DNA from: Marivirga salinae
GTDB lineage: Bacteria > Bacteroidota > Bacteroidia > Cytophagales > Cyclobacteriaceae
DNA: 64,000 nucleotides
Direction of reading: 5' to 3'
Assembly: GCF_030503855.1 (NCBI RefSeq)
Contig: NZ_CP129971.1
Location: forward strand, 1,557,501-1,621,500
Part shown: positions 17,637-25,995 of the stretch, piece after piece
How the letters are laid out: each line of letters begins with the position of its first letter
Position numbering within the stretch: the stretch's first letter is position 1
Translations under genes and position numbers: made by a program
The notes under the pieces: generated by a model
Database searches by the model: none
What the model was told of the DNA's origin: nothing
The model's input: the letters and a program-made list of their open reading frames with translations, nothing else

Positions 17637-19082
17637 ATGAATCAATATTTGAAAACTACAATCGCTGCATTTTTCGGAGGGATAATTGGAGCTCTTTTGA
17701 TTTATCATTTGACCAATGATGAGCCGGAACTAAAAATTAATGAATCAGCTTTTCAAACTCCAATAAGCAATGTAGCACTCGAGAATTATGGAGAGACAAA
17801 TTCCAAAAATTTCAATTCTATTCCCGAAATTGATTTCGTAGAGGCCTCAAAAAATAGCCGTGAAAGTGTGGTGTATATTAAAACCGTGTCCGAAGCTTAT
17901 GGCAGAAGTTCATGGCTAAATTTATGGCTTGGCGGAAGCGGTAGTATGCAACAAGTAGGCTCAGGTTCCGGTGTTATTTTCAAATCTGATGGATATATTA
18001 TAACTAATAATCATGTGATTGATGGTGCGGATGAAATAGAAGTAGTCAGGAAAAAGAGAACCTATAAAGCCAGTTTGGTAGGACGCGACCCATCTACAGA
18101 TTTGGCAGTATTGAAGATAGATGAAAATAATTTGCCAACAATAAAATTAGGTTCCTCTAAAGATTTAGAAGTAGGTTCTTGGGTGTTGGCAGTAGGAAAT
18201 CCTTTTAATTTGACTTCCACGGTCACAGCTGGGATTGTAAGTGCTAAAGGCAGAGAGCTCAATATTTTAAAGAGCAATTTCCCTATTGAATCTTTTATTC
18301 AAACGGATGCCGCTATTAATCCTGGAAACAGTGGAGGAGCTTTGGTAAATCCTGAAGGAGAGTTAGTGGGAATCAATACGGCTATATTATCTAGAACAGG
18401 CTCCTATGCAGGATATGGCTTTGCAGTTCCTATTGATATAGCTAAAAAAATTGCCACAGATATAATTGAATTTGGCATGGTTCAAAAAGCTTTTCTAGGT
18501 GCTGAGGTGAAATCTTTAACTCCTGAATTGGGTGATAACCTAGGGGTGAAAAATCTGGATGGAGTAGTAGTGAGCTATATTCGTGAAAATGGAGCTGCTG
18601 ATAATGTGAAATTGCAAGAGGGAGATATTATTCGCGAATTTAATGGGGAAGACATAAGTACTCATGCAGAATTTGAAGAGAAGTTGAGTATGCTCTCACC
18701 TGGCGATAAATTGTATCTCACTTTAGAGAGAAAAGGAAAAATGATTCAAAAAGAGTTGATTTTGACCAATAGTGAAAACACAACTGAACTACTCAAGAGA
18801 GATGTATATTTTTCAAAATCATTAGGAGCAGAATTTGAATCGGTATCTACAGCAGAAAAAGATTTACTAGATATCAATAGTGGAGTAAGAGTAGTAAATA
18901 TTAAAAATGGTTTTTTCAAAAGACTTAATATCGATGAGGGCTTCATCATTACAGCTATTAATAGCAATCAAGTAAATAGTCCAAAAGAAGTATCAAATAT
19001 TTTAGAATCTGTGAAAGGAAAAGTGGTGATTCAAGGAGTAAATAAAAAAGGAGTGAAAGGTTATTACTCTTATTATTTTTAA
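17637..19082 (+). CDS. HtrA/DegP-type periplasmic serine protease
   Basis: 481 residues. An uncleaved N-terminal membrane helix or signal anchor (IAAFFGGIIGALLIYHL) is followed by the trypsin-like domain with the full triad: His126 (NNHVIDG), Asp155 (STDLAVLK), Ser232 (NPGNSGGAL). Two PDZ domains follow (about 290-375 and 400-480). HtrA proteins degrade or refold damaged envelope proteins and respond to exposed C termini through PDZ domains. The gene stands alone between two terminators. I would not choose between degP, degQ and degS from sequence alone. Confidence 0.9.
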   Translation: MNQYLKTTIAAFFGGIIGALLIYHLTNDEPELKINESAFQTPISNVALENYGETNSKNFNSIPEIDFVEASKNSRESVVYIKTVSEAYGRSSWLNLWLGGSGSMQQVGSGSGVIFKSDGYIITNNHVIDGADEIEVVRKKRTYKASLVGRDPSTDLAVLKIDENNLPTIKLGSSKDLEVGSWVLAVGNPFNLTSTVTAGIVSAKGRELNILKSNFPIESFIQTDAAINPGNSGGALVNPEGELVGINTAILSRTGSYAGYGFAVPIDIAKKIATDIIEFGMVQKAFLGAEVKSLTPELGDNLGVKNLDGVVVSYIRENGAADNVKLQEGDIIREFNGEDISTHAEFEEKLSMLSPGDKLYLTLERKGKMIQKELILTNSENTTELLKRDVYFSKSLGAEFESVSTAEKDLLDINSGVRVVNIKNGFFKRLNIDEGFIITAINSNQVNSPKEVSNILESVKGKVVIQGVNKKGVKGYYSYYF

Positions 19083-19104
19083 AAATGTTGAAATGAACAG
19101 GTTT

Positions 19105-19138
19105 AAGGCATCATTTCATGAGATTTGATGCCTTTTTT
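19105..19138 (+). terminator. terminator of the HtrA gene
   Basis: AAGGCATCA (19105-19113) pairs perfectly with TGATGCCTT (19126-19134), followed by TTTT. Its T tract overlaps the stop codon of the convergent gene at 19137. Confidence 0.75.
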
Positions 19139-20120
19139 AATCTTGTACTCCGCTCTCATGCTGTCTTAATTTTTCATTCGAAGATTGAGGTATATATTCT
19201 TCCTCACTAAAAATTGCCCGTTCTTCAATCAAAAGATCTAAATTAGGCTGGCCTGCATTTACCCATGCGGTATACCAATAATCGCCCACCATTTTAACAG
19301 AATTGCGCATCCTTCTTTCTACTTGTCCGCTAAGCATTTTATGATAAGCCTTGGAGAAGTTCCTTGAATAGACCTTCGTATTAACACTTCCTCTCAATTC
19401 AGAACTGTATTTACTGTCAGCTGACATTTCTTTGGTTAGTGTTTTCTCAAAACCAAAAACGGAATCCAGTGCAAAATGCGCTTCCTTTACCGCATCCCAA
19501 ATAGCTATCTGCGTATTGTCTACATATTCTGCCTTCCCAATAAAAAAGTTATAATCTTCAGAATAAAGTTCAGGTAAACGTGATTCCCAAAAACCATGAA
19601 TTCCATATTGCCCGGTTAATTGTCCGTTGTAATTTTCTGTGGTGTGTAGTGGAACATTAGCATCAGCTATGTAGTGACCCAAATCAGCAGAATATCTTAA
19701 AATATCTTCCGCATTATTTTCTTTAAATGCTTCGGTTAATTGGTAGGTTACGAAATGCACATGCCAAGGCACAATTCCATAAGCCTGTAAAGTGTCTTCT
19801 GTATATTTCTCAATTGCATCATTCCAATAGCGTGGCATTTTGTAAACAGCACTATCTCCATAAACGTCCAAATCGATATAATGCCTAGGAGCTTCGTAAT
19901 CCACAGCATATCGTCTTCGGTCAGGGTTAACCGCATTTTCTGTAACATATTGAATATGGTGCTTGTAGAATGAAATCATTTCAGGAGGAAGCCTAAAAAC
20001 AGCCAGCCGATTGATTTTTTGGTGAGCAAAGAAACCCCAATTTGGTTTTCTAATGAAGTCGAAAGAAAATAAAAAGGATAAAAAAACTAAAGCGATAATA
20101 ACACGGGAAATACTTTTCAT
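19137..20120 (-). CDS. zinc-dependent phospholipase C / S1-P1 nuclease-like exported protein
   Basis: 327 residues with a signal peptide (VIIALVFLSFLFSFDF). The mature N terminus carries WGFFAHQKINRLAVF; PRHYIDLDVYGD and the strongly conserved SADLGHYIADANVPLHT, HGFWESRLPEL follow. Trp, His and Asp of these motifs are the trinuclear zinc ligands of the phospholipase C/S1-P1 superfamily. The substrate could be phospholipid or nucleic acid, and both labels are used for close relatives. The protein should act in the periplasm or outside. It is monocistronic and convergent with the HtrA gene. Confidence 0.75.
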   Translation of the reverse strand: MKSISRVIIALVFLSFLFSFDFIRKPNWGFFAHQKINRLAVFRLPPEMISFYKHHIQYVTENAVNPDRRRYAVDYEAPRHYIDLDVYGDSAVYKMPRYWNDAIEKYTEDTLQAYGIVPWHVHFVTYQLTEAFKENNAEDILRYSADLGHYIADANVPLHTTENYNGQLTGQYGIHGFWESRLPELYSEDYNFFIGKAEYVDNTQIAIWDAVKEAHFALDSVFGFEKTLTKEMSADSKYSSELRGSVNTKVYSRNFSKAYHKMLSGQVERRMRNSVKMVGDYWYTAWVNAGQPNLDLLIEERAIFSEEEYIPQSSNEKLRQHESGVQD

Positions 20121-20310
20121 CTTATGATTTTGGCTAATCTAGTTACTAAAGTATGAATAGTAATTGTAAAAACCATAAAACAGAATTCAATTCAATAGAT
20201 GAGTTTTCAATAATTAAACGTATTTTTGTAAATCATTTTAAGGCAGAGAGATGATATTTTCAGCAAATAGACATTATTTCTTAAAATAAATAAGGATAAT
20301 GATGATTAGG

Positions 20311-20343
20311 TTTTGTTTAGTAAAACAAATTCTTTTAAATTTG
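20311..20343 (+). promoter_or_regulatory. rpsT promoter
   Basis: TTTTG at 20311-20315, 20 bases, then TAAATTTG at 20336-20343 fits the Bacteroidota TTG/TAnnTTTG consensus well and lies 45 bases before the S20 start. Confidence 0.7.
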
Positions 20344-20388
20344 CAGTCCTTAAATAGAAAGCAAGAATTTCAATAGACATAAATCAAT

Positions 20389-20643
20389 ATGGCAAATCAC
20401 AAGTCAGCATTAAAAAGAATTCGCTCAAGTGCGGCAAAACGTTTGAGAAACAAATATCAAGCTAAAACTACGAGAACATATATTCGTAGATTGAGGGCTA
20501 CAGAAGACAAGGCGCAAGCTGAAGATCTATTGAAAACTGTAACTTCAATGTTGGACAGATTGGCGAAAAAGAATATTATCCACAAGAAAAAAGCGGATAA
20601 TAACAAATCTAAATTAGCAAAGCACGTAGCTAAATTAGCTTAA
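20389..20643 (+). CDS. rpsT: 30S ribosomal protein S20
   Basis: 84 residues, very basic, with the family N terminus MANHKSALKRIRSS and the helical AKRLRNKYQAKTTR region. S20 binds 16S rRNA early in small-subunit assembly. It is monocistronic with its own consensus promoter and a strong terminator. Confidence 0.97.
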   Translation: MANHKSALKRIRSSAAKRLRNKYQAKTTRTYIRRLRATEDKAQAEDLLKTVTSMLDRLAKKNIIHKKKADNNKSKLAKHVAKLA

Positions 20644-20665
20644 GAATTTTAAGATTTTAATCTTA

Positions 20666-20697
20666 AGCCTCAACTCTATCAGTTGAGGCTTTTTTTG
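20666..20697 (+). terminator. rpsT terminator
   Basis: A perfect 10-bp stem AGCCTCAACT/AGTTGAGGCT with a 5-nt loop is followed by eight T residues. Confidence 0.9.
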
Positions 20698-20842
20698 TTT
20701 GTTCTATTTTGATAACTTTTGGGTTTAATTATATCGGTTATAGAATTAAACCATTTTATAGCTTGTGATTTAGTCTGATTATCTGGTAATTACTTTATTT
20801 TCATGTATAATTGCCAATAGTCTCCGTTAATTTCAACCTTAA

Positions 20843-21556
20843 ATGACCCAAATGGACAACGAACAATATTCAACTGTTACAAGTATTAAAAGCTGGGCTG
20901 AAGCCGATAGACCAAGGGAAAAGTTATTGACTCATGGACGGACTGTTTTATCAGATGCTGAATTAATCGCAATTTTAATTGGTTCCGGAACTCAAGCTTT
21001 ATCGGCTATTGATGTGGGAAAGAATATTTTATCTGCAGTCAATAATGATTTAAATCACCTGGCAAAATTCTCTGTTAAAGAGTTAATGAAGTTTAGAGGG
21101 ATTGGGCAGGCAAAGGCTATTTCAATCATTGCAGCACTTGAATTAGGTAGAAGAAGGAAGGAATCAGCTGTTCAAGAGAAACCCAAAATTATTTCTTCTC
21201 AAGATGCATATGAGCTTTTAAAAGCTGTAATGTTAGATTTAAATCATGAGGAGTTTTGGGTGATTATGCTGAACCGTGCAAATCGAGTAATTCGGATGAA
21301 GCGGGTAAGCAGTGGCGGAATTTCTGGTACCGTTGCTGATGTAAAAGTTATTTTTAAGGAGGCAATCGATCAAATGGCTTCAGCTTTAATTTTAGCGCAT
21401 AACCATCCTTCTGGAAATCGAAACCCAAGCGATCAAGATATTCGTTTAACCAGAAAAATGAAAGAAAGTGGTCAGTTATTGGATATTCCAGTGTTGGATC
21501 ATATTATTTTTACAGAAGATAAATATTATAGCTTTGCAGATGAAGCAATGCTTTAA
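20843..21556 (+). CDS. radC: RadC family JAB-domain protein
   Basis: 237 residues. An N-terminal helix-hairpin-helix region (LMKFRGIGQAKAISI, 81-95) precedes a JAB1/MPN metalloprotease-like domain with the zinc motif HNHPSGNRNPSDQD (186-199). The ATG at 20852 is an alternative start. Despite its name, a role in recombinational repair was withdrawn for E. coli RadC; function in Bacteroidota is unclear. It is followed 16 bases later by a small conserved gene that is probably co-transcribed. Confidence 0.9.
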   Translation: MTQMDNEQYSTVTSIKSWAEADRPREKLLTHGRTVLSDAELIAILIGSGTQALSAIDVGKNILSAVNNDLNHLAKFSVKELMKFRGIGQAKAISIIAALELGRRRKESAVQEKPKIISSQDAYELLKAVMLDLNHEEFWVIMLNRANRVIRMKRVSSGGISGTVADVKVIFKEAIDQMASALILAHNHPSGNRNPSDQDIRLTRKMKESGQLLDIPVLDHIIFTEDKYYSFADEAML

Positions 21557-21572
21557 AATTGATTAAAAGATT

Positions 21573-21941
21573 ATGGATAATAACCCTGAATTAAGCGGAA
21601 AATATTTAGGTACAATTACTGAAGATTTTGTTGCCATTTCAGACACCTTAAAGGAGGCGTCATATGCAGTACGTCAGCGTGGCTTTTCTGAATTCCCGAT
21701 TTTCCCGATTTGTAAAACCGAGCAACCCATTGGTCAGGTTTTGATTGGTGCTGGTGAATTAAATCTAACTTGGAATTATTTTATCACTTATTTAGATGAG
21801 TTTGTGCAAAGAAAGATAATAGATGAAGATAAGGTAGAGGAATTCAAACAAGCTTATAAAAACCCTGATGAGTTTTGTTGTTTGTTTGTTGTCGATACTG
21901 ATATGACAAGCTTTGTTTATGTGCCTTATCCCGAGGATTAA
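21573..21941 (+). CDS. conserved hypothetical protein (122 aa)
   Basis: A soluble 122-residue acidic protein with conserved-looking stretches SYAVRQRGFSEFPIFPICK and LNLTWNYFITYLDEFVQR. The terminal FCCLFVVDTDMTSFVYVPYP is beta-rich. I recall similar proteins across Bacteroidota but no function. It follows radC closely on the same strand. Its stop codon overlaps the stop of the convergent PAS sensor gene by four bases. Confidence 0.7.
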   Translation: MDNNPELSGKYLGTITEDFVAISDTLKEASYAVRQRGFSEFPIFPICKTEQPIGQVLIGAGELNLTWNYFITYLDEFVQRKIIDEDKVEEFKQAYKNPDEFCCLFVVDTDMTSFVYVPYPED

Positions 21942-23125
21942 TTGTTTCTTTTTTCTAGAATTAGGTTTAAGGCCGTTCTGCTTAAGCTATCATTCATTTT
22001 CCTGATAACAACATCCATTTGTTCCGCTGTTGCTTTTAATTTTTCAACAAGGTAAGCTGGGTCTTCATATTTTTCAAATAAGCTGGTTAATCCCATCATG
22101 CTTGTTAATGGACCTCTCAGCTCATGGGATGTTTGAAAAGCATAGTCAGTAAAATCATCTAATAACTGTTGTTGATTAATTTCTAAATTTTTCTTTTCGG
22201 TTATATCATAACTGATTGACATGAATTTATAAATGTTGCCATGGTGATTTCTCACTGGGCTTACTACCATGTCCGTCCAATAATATTCACCATTTTTGTT
22301 TTTATTCTTTATGTCCGCTCTCCATATTTCACCAGCCTTAATCTTCTGCCACATATCATTCCATAATTTAAGGCTATGATATTCGGACTCTAACATTTCA
22401 ATTGGGTGGCCTATAAGCTCATTTTTACTGTATCCGCTAATCCTGCAAAATTCGCTGTTAACTTCTTCTATATTTCCATTAATGTTTGTGATGGAAACTA
22501 AGGCTGCTTTATTCAATGCTTTTTCAAAGTTTTCACGTTCTAGTTCTGCAAGTATCTTTTTATTTACATTTATGGCGTTTACTATCCTACATTCTTTCCC
22601 TTTATATAATGTACTATGGGAATAAATGTTGACATAAAAATAATTCCCGAATTTATCTTGATGTAGCCATTCTCCGCTATCTACAAATTCTTCTTGTAGC
22701 TGTTTCAGATGTAATTGTAGTTTATTCGCTTCTGAGTCAGGTCTTAAGTCATTTAGATTTAAATGGCTTAATTCATTTAAAGAATAACCATATTGACTGC
22801 AAGCAGCCTTATTAGCAAGTAAAATATTTTGTGAATTAATTTCAAAAATATACATGGGGTTTGGGTTGTCATGAAATAGTCTTCTGAAATCGTTCTTTAC
22901 AAATTCAATGGAATTGGTTTTTCTTTTAATTAAATAATATAAAAGTAGAGTTGTGATGGCTACGTAGAAAAATCCTTTCCATTGGCTTAAGGTAGTAATT
23001 AACTCTTGTTGTAAGTTAAATTTGTCAGCTAAAAAGAAAAGCAACTCATCGCTTAAGCCAATCCATACTATTCCCGCTAAAAGATAAATAAGGGGGATTG
23101 TCCAGTCTTTTTCTTCAAGTTTCAT
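21938..23125 (-). CDS. membrane PAS-domain sensor with DHp-like helix but no kinase domain
   Basis: 395 residues. Two membrane helices (about 11-33 and 51-66) are followed by two PAS domains (about 80-190 and 200-312; the second ends with the PAC signature FMSISYDITEKK). A dimerisation helix carries His334 in SHELRGPLTSMMGL, the phospho-acceptor box of histidine kinases. The protein then ends, about 60 residues later, with no N, G1 or G2 boxes of the ATPase domain. It could be a phospho-acceptor or dimeric partner for another kinase, or a decayed kinase. There is no downstream kinase fragment, because the next gene is convergent. Confidence 0.8.
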   Translation of the reverse strand: MKLEEKDWTIPLIYLLAGIVWIGLSDELLFFLADKFNLQQELITTLSQWKGFFYVAITTLLLYYLIKRKTNSIEFVKNDFRRLFHDNPNPMYIFEINSQNILLANKAACSQYGYSLNELSHLNLNDLRPDSEANKLQLHLKQLQEEFVDSGEWLHQDKFGNYFYVNIYSHSTLYKGKECRIVNAINVNKKILAELERENFEKALNKAALVSITNINGNIEEVNSEFCRISGYSKNELIGHPIEMLESEYHSLKLWNDMWQKIKAGEIWRADIKNKNKNGEYYWTDMVVSPVRNHHGNIYKFMSISYDITEKKNLEINQQQLLDDFTDYAFQTSHELRGPLTSMMGLTSLFEKYEDPAYLVEKLKATAEQMDVVIRKMNDSLSRTALNLILEKRNN

Positions 23126-23276
23126 GGATATTTATGGATTGTTTTGGTTTGAGATTAAAACTAGAGTACTCAATATAAAAAAATCCATTATATCTAACAT
23201 TATAGAGAAGTATTATTATTGTAGTATTTAAGAATACTTAATCCCTCCAAAGGAAGTCTGTTTGCTATCTATGTTT

Positions 23277-23284
23277 TATCTTTG
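23277..23284 (+). promoter_or_regulatory. -7 element for the second thioesterase operon
   Basis: TATCTTTG matches TAnnTTTG exactly and lies 18 bases upstream of the ATG at 23303. A well-spaced -33 element is not obvious. Confidence 0.5.
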
Positions 23285-23302
23285 TGACAAATTAGATTAA
23301 TT

Positions 23303-23827
23303 ATGCCAAAACAAGCGAAAAATCCAAAGGATACTTATACCATCATGACCGAATTGGTATTGCCAAATGATACCAATCCATTGAATAATTTAATGGGAGG
23401 TAGACTGATGCACTGGATGGATATCGTTTCTGCCATTGCTGCACAAAAGCACTGTAATAGAATTGTAGTTACGGCTTCCGTAGATAATATCTCATTTCAG
23501 CACCCCATTGCATTAGGAGATGTAGTGACTTTGGAAGCTAAAGTAACAAGGGCTTTTAGTTCTTCAGTTGAGGTTCATATTGTTGTAAAAGGAGAAAATA
23601 TTCCTTCAGGAAAAAAATACCCCTCTAATTCCGCTTTCTTTACGTTCGTGGCAGTGGATCAATCAGGTAGACCTATTGATGTTCCAGAATTAATTCCAGA
23701 AACAGAAGAGGAACAAGAATTATTTGATGGAGCTTTACGTAGAAGACAGTTACGTTTAGTGTTAGGGAAAAGAATGAAGCCTGAAGAGGCCACCGAATTA
23801 AAATCTATTTTTAAATTGGATGAATAA
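23303..23827 (+). CDS. acyl-CoA thioesterase, hotdog fold (second copy)
   Basis: 174 residues. Hotdog signature N-terminal half: NDTNPLNNLMGGRLMHWMD, with N and the catalytic D in the expected places, then TASVDNISFQHP and FFTFVAVD. It ends with a charged helical tail as in the paralogue at 3385-3942. It hydrolyses acyl-CoA, chain length unknown. The stop codon TAA shares its last base with the ATG of the next gene, so translation of the two is coupled. Confidence 0.85.
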   Translation: MPKQAKNPKDTYTIMTELVLPNDTNPLNNLMGGRLMHWMDIVSAIAAQKHCNRIVVTASVDNISFQHPIALGDVVTLEAKVTRAFSSSVEVHIVVKGENIPSGKKYPSNSAFFTFVAVDQSGRPIDVPELIPETEEEQELFDGALRRRQLRLVLGKRMKPEEATELKSIFKLDE

Positions 23828-24312
23828 TGGAAATAGAAAAAGACTACTTAGGTCAAATATTTGATGGGGATCAGCTTTTTGTATTTCAAGAAAAAGAAGA
23901 TGATAATAAATATACTCTAGAGCAGGAGGATACTGTTGCTAAATCAGTTCAAGAACCCCAAGAAGTTATTAAACCAAAACCACAGGAACCGAAAACTCCT
24001 CAAAAGGAAGTAGTGATTTTGGTTAATGAAGATTTAGGTACTCAAGAAAAAGAGACACTAAATAAATTACTAAAAGCTATTAATATAGAGGAGGGGCAAT
24101 ATGATATTATTTATGAGCATCCTGAACAATTGAAAGCTATTCAACATTTGAAACTTTTTTTGTCATTTCATAACCAATTTGTACAATCTACCGAATACGC
24201 AATTCTAAAAATAAATAAAGGTAATGCGATTTATGCGCATGATCTAGCCGAACTTAATAAAGACACTTCTAAAAAGCTGATGCTTTGGAATCTTCTTAAG
24301 ACTATTGTTTAA
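23827..24312 (+). CDS. hypothetical protein, possible DNA polymerase III psi-like
   Basis: 161 residues: an acidic, proline-rich linker (about 40-65, with KPKPQEPKTP) separates a short N terminus from a globular C-terminal domain (VVILVNEDLG to the end). The last 30 residues, ending HDLAELNKDTSKKLMLWNLL, resemble the C-terminal layout of psi-type (HolD) clamp-loader proteins and their Bacteroidota look-alikes. This is a weak resemblance only. It overlaps the thioesterase stop codon by one base. Confidence 0.5.
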   Translation: MEIEKDYLGQIFDGDQLFVFQEKEDDNKYTLEQEDTVAKSVQEPQEVIKPKPQEPKTPQKEVVILVNEDLGTQEKETLNKLLKAINIEEGQYDIIYEHPEQLKAIQHLKLFLSFHNQFVQSTEYAILKINKGNAIYAHDLAELNKDTSKKLMLWNLLKTIV

Positions 24313-24451
24313 TGAATAGTTGCCTTTAAAATTACTTTCGTGTAAAGAAATATTTTCTATGTTATTAAGTTTCCTGGGCTTAAAAGGATTCATAATCACA
24401 TATTGAATATAATTTAAGGCCATATGAAGTCTGCAAAAATTTATTTTGTAA

Positions 24452-24483
24452 TTTGGTTTATAAAATAAACTAAATTACATTTG
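24452..24483 (+). promoter_or_regulatory. promoter of the OMP/membrane protein/HTH operon
   Basis: TTTG at 24452-24455, 20 bases, then TACATTTG at 24476-24483: a full match to the Bacteroidota promoter pattern, 24 bases before the ATG at 24508. Confidence 0.7.
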
Positions 24484-24507
24484 TGATGTTGGTTAAAAAG
24501 TAAAACA

Positions 24508-25032
24508 ATGAAACGTTTATTAATTCTAGTATTTGTTTTGGCTGTATCAGTTCTAGGGACTGAAAGGGTGAGTGCCCAAGGCGGCTTCGGTGGAGTCCAT
24601 GCAGCATCTGAATTGACGAGCAATGGTAATTTATTATTGATTGGTGGTGGCGGAGCCTGGGTCATCAATTCCAATTTCTATTTAGGAGGCGCAGGTTATG
24701 GTGGATCCAATTCACTGACAACAAATTCAGGTGAACTGAATTCTTTAGGATATGGAGGATTAATGTTCGGTTATTTTAATGAAGTGAAAGAGTCAATTAG
24801 AATAGGTGGGGATATTTTGGCAGGTTCAGGGGGTTATGCAATAGATGATGTTGAGGAGGAATTTTTCTTCATAGAACCGAATATCAAAGTATGGTATTCA
24901 GTCAATTCATATATGCATTTGTCTGCTGGGGTTTATTATAGAATTGCTTATCTGAATGCTGATGCAGTATTAAATGAGCAAGACTTAAATAATTTGGGGA
25001 TCAAATTAAGCTTAAATTTTGGGAAATTATAA
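24508..25032 (+). CDS. small outer-membrane beta-barrel-like protein
   Basis: 174 residues. A signal peptide (LLILVFVLAVSVLG ... VSAQ) is followed by a glycine- and aromatic-rich mature part with alternating hydrophobic strands (FGGVHAASELT, NFYLGGAGYGG, MHLSAGVYYRIAYL) and a C-terminal LGIKLSLNFGKL strand. This suggests an eight-strand barrel or a secreted beta protein. It is the first gene of a three-gene operon with a membrane protein and a winged-helix regulator; a role as a stress or signalling output is inference. Confidence 0.6.
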   Translation: MKRLLILVFVLAVSVLGTERVSAQGGFGGVHAASELTSNGNLLLIGGGGAWVINSNFYLGGAGYGGSNSLTTNSGELNSLGYGGLMFGYFNEVKESIRIGGDILAGSGGYAIDDVEEEFFFIEPNIKVWYSVNSYMHLSAGVYYRIAYLNADAVLNEQDLNNLGIKLSLNFGKL

Positions 25033-25042
25033 GACTAAAGAA

Positions 25043-25612
25043 ATGGAACAAGAAAAGTTAAAAGTAGAAGAAAGTTTGAATATCATCTCTGAGATGGTCA
25101 ACAGTTCAAAATATAATCTTTCAGAAGATAAGGGCATCTATTTAATGTGGGGTTATGCAGTGGCTATTTCAGCTATTATTCATTATATATTGCAATTCCA
25201 TTTAGAATTCAAGGAAGCGCATTATGTATGGTTGTCCATGCCTGTCTTAGGTGTAATTAATACCGTCTATTTTGCTAGAAAGAGTAAAAAGAAGAAAGTG
25301 TATACTTATATCGATAGAGCATTAAGCTATATTTGGTTAGGATTTTTGTTTGTAATTTTAGCTTTGTTAGTAATTAGTCCTCAATTCGGTATGAATGTAG
25401 TTTATCCTATTTTTATGTTTTTGTATGGTATCGCTACTATTTCAACTGCAGGAATTATTAAATTTAAACCTCTGGCAATTGGAGGTGTTATTAGTGTTTT
25501 GTGTGGAATAGTTGCTGCCTATTTAAACTTTGAATATCAAATTCTCTTATTAGCATTCGCTATTGTTTGCAGCTTTGTAATTCCAGGTCATTTGCTTAAA
25601 AATACCAAATAG
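25043..25612 (+). CDS. integral membrane protein, about six helices
   Basis: 189 residues from ATG 25043, ten bases after the preceding stop; a TTG further upstream would overlap that gene. About 30 soluble N-terminal residues are followed by hydrophobic segments (LMWGYAVAISAIIHYILQF, VWLSMPVLGVINTVYF, YIWLGFLFVILALLVI, PIFMFLYGIATISTAGII, AIGGVISVLCGIVAAYL, ILLLAFAIVCSFVIPG). No transport motif is evident. It is followed four bases later by a winged-helix regulator, an arrangement I recall as recurrent in Bacteroidota. Confidence 0.65.
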   Translation: MEQEKLKVEESLNIISEMVNSSKYNLSEDKGIYLMWGYAVAISAIIHYILQFHLEFKEAHYVWLSMPVLGVINTVYFARKSKKKKVYTYIDRALSYIWLGFLFVILALLVISPQFGMNVVYPIFMFLYGIATISTAGIIKFKPLAIGGVISVLCGIVAAYLNFEYQILLLAFAIVCSFVIPGHLLKNTK

Positions 25613-25616
25613 TATT

Positions 25617-25907
25617 ATGTTTGATCCATTAGATCCATTATTACATTCGCAGTTAAGATTGGCCGTCATGAGCTTATTAATGAATGTTGAGGAGGCGGAC
25701 TTTAATTTTATAAAAGAAAAAACCAAATCAACTTCTGGCAACTTAAGTGTTCAGGTAAATAAATTGAAAGATGCCGAATATATCCAAGTAGATAAAACCT
25801 TTAAAGATAATTATCCTCATACTACTTGTAAAATAACGGATAAAGGTATTGATGCATTCGAATCTTACCTCAATGCATTAAGATCGTACATCAAACCAAC
25901 TGATTAA
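25617..25907 (+). CDS. winged-helix transcriptional regulator (HTH_34 type)
   Basis: 96 residues, one winged helix: LHSQLRLAVMSLLMNVEEA, recognition region KSTSGNLSVQVNKLKDAEYI, wing YPHTTCKITDKGIDAFESYL. This is the small MarR-related family in which Bacteroidota and actinobacterial regulators lack effector domains. It starts four bases after the membrane-protein gene and is followed by a terminator, so it closes the operon that begins at 24508 and probably regulates it with the membrane protein as sensor or partner (inference). Confidence 0.8.
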   Translation: MFDPLDPLLHSQLRLAVMSLLMNVEEADFNFIKEKTKSTSGNLSVQVNKLKDAEYIQVDKTFKDNYPHTTCKITDKGIDAFESYLNALRSYIKPTD

Positions 25908-25932
25908 ATGATTGATGTATTTCAAAGGAAAT

Positions 25933-25952
25933 AAGCCTTAGCGGCTTTTTTT
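25933..25952 (+). terminator. terminator of the HTH operon
   Basis: AAGCC/GGCTT (5 bp, 5-nt loop) followed by seven T residues, 25 bases after the regulator stop. Confidence 0.65.
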
Positions 25953-25995
25953 ATTAGTAATTAAGTTTATAAAGTAAAGTAAATTATAAAAAAAT

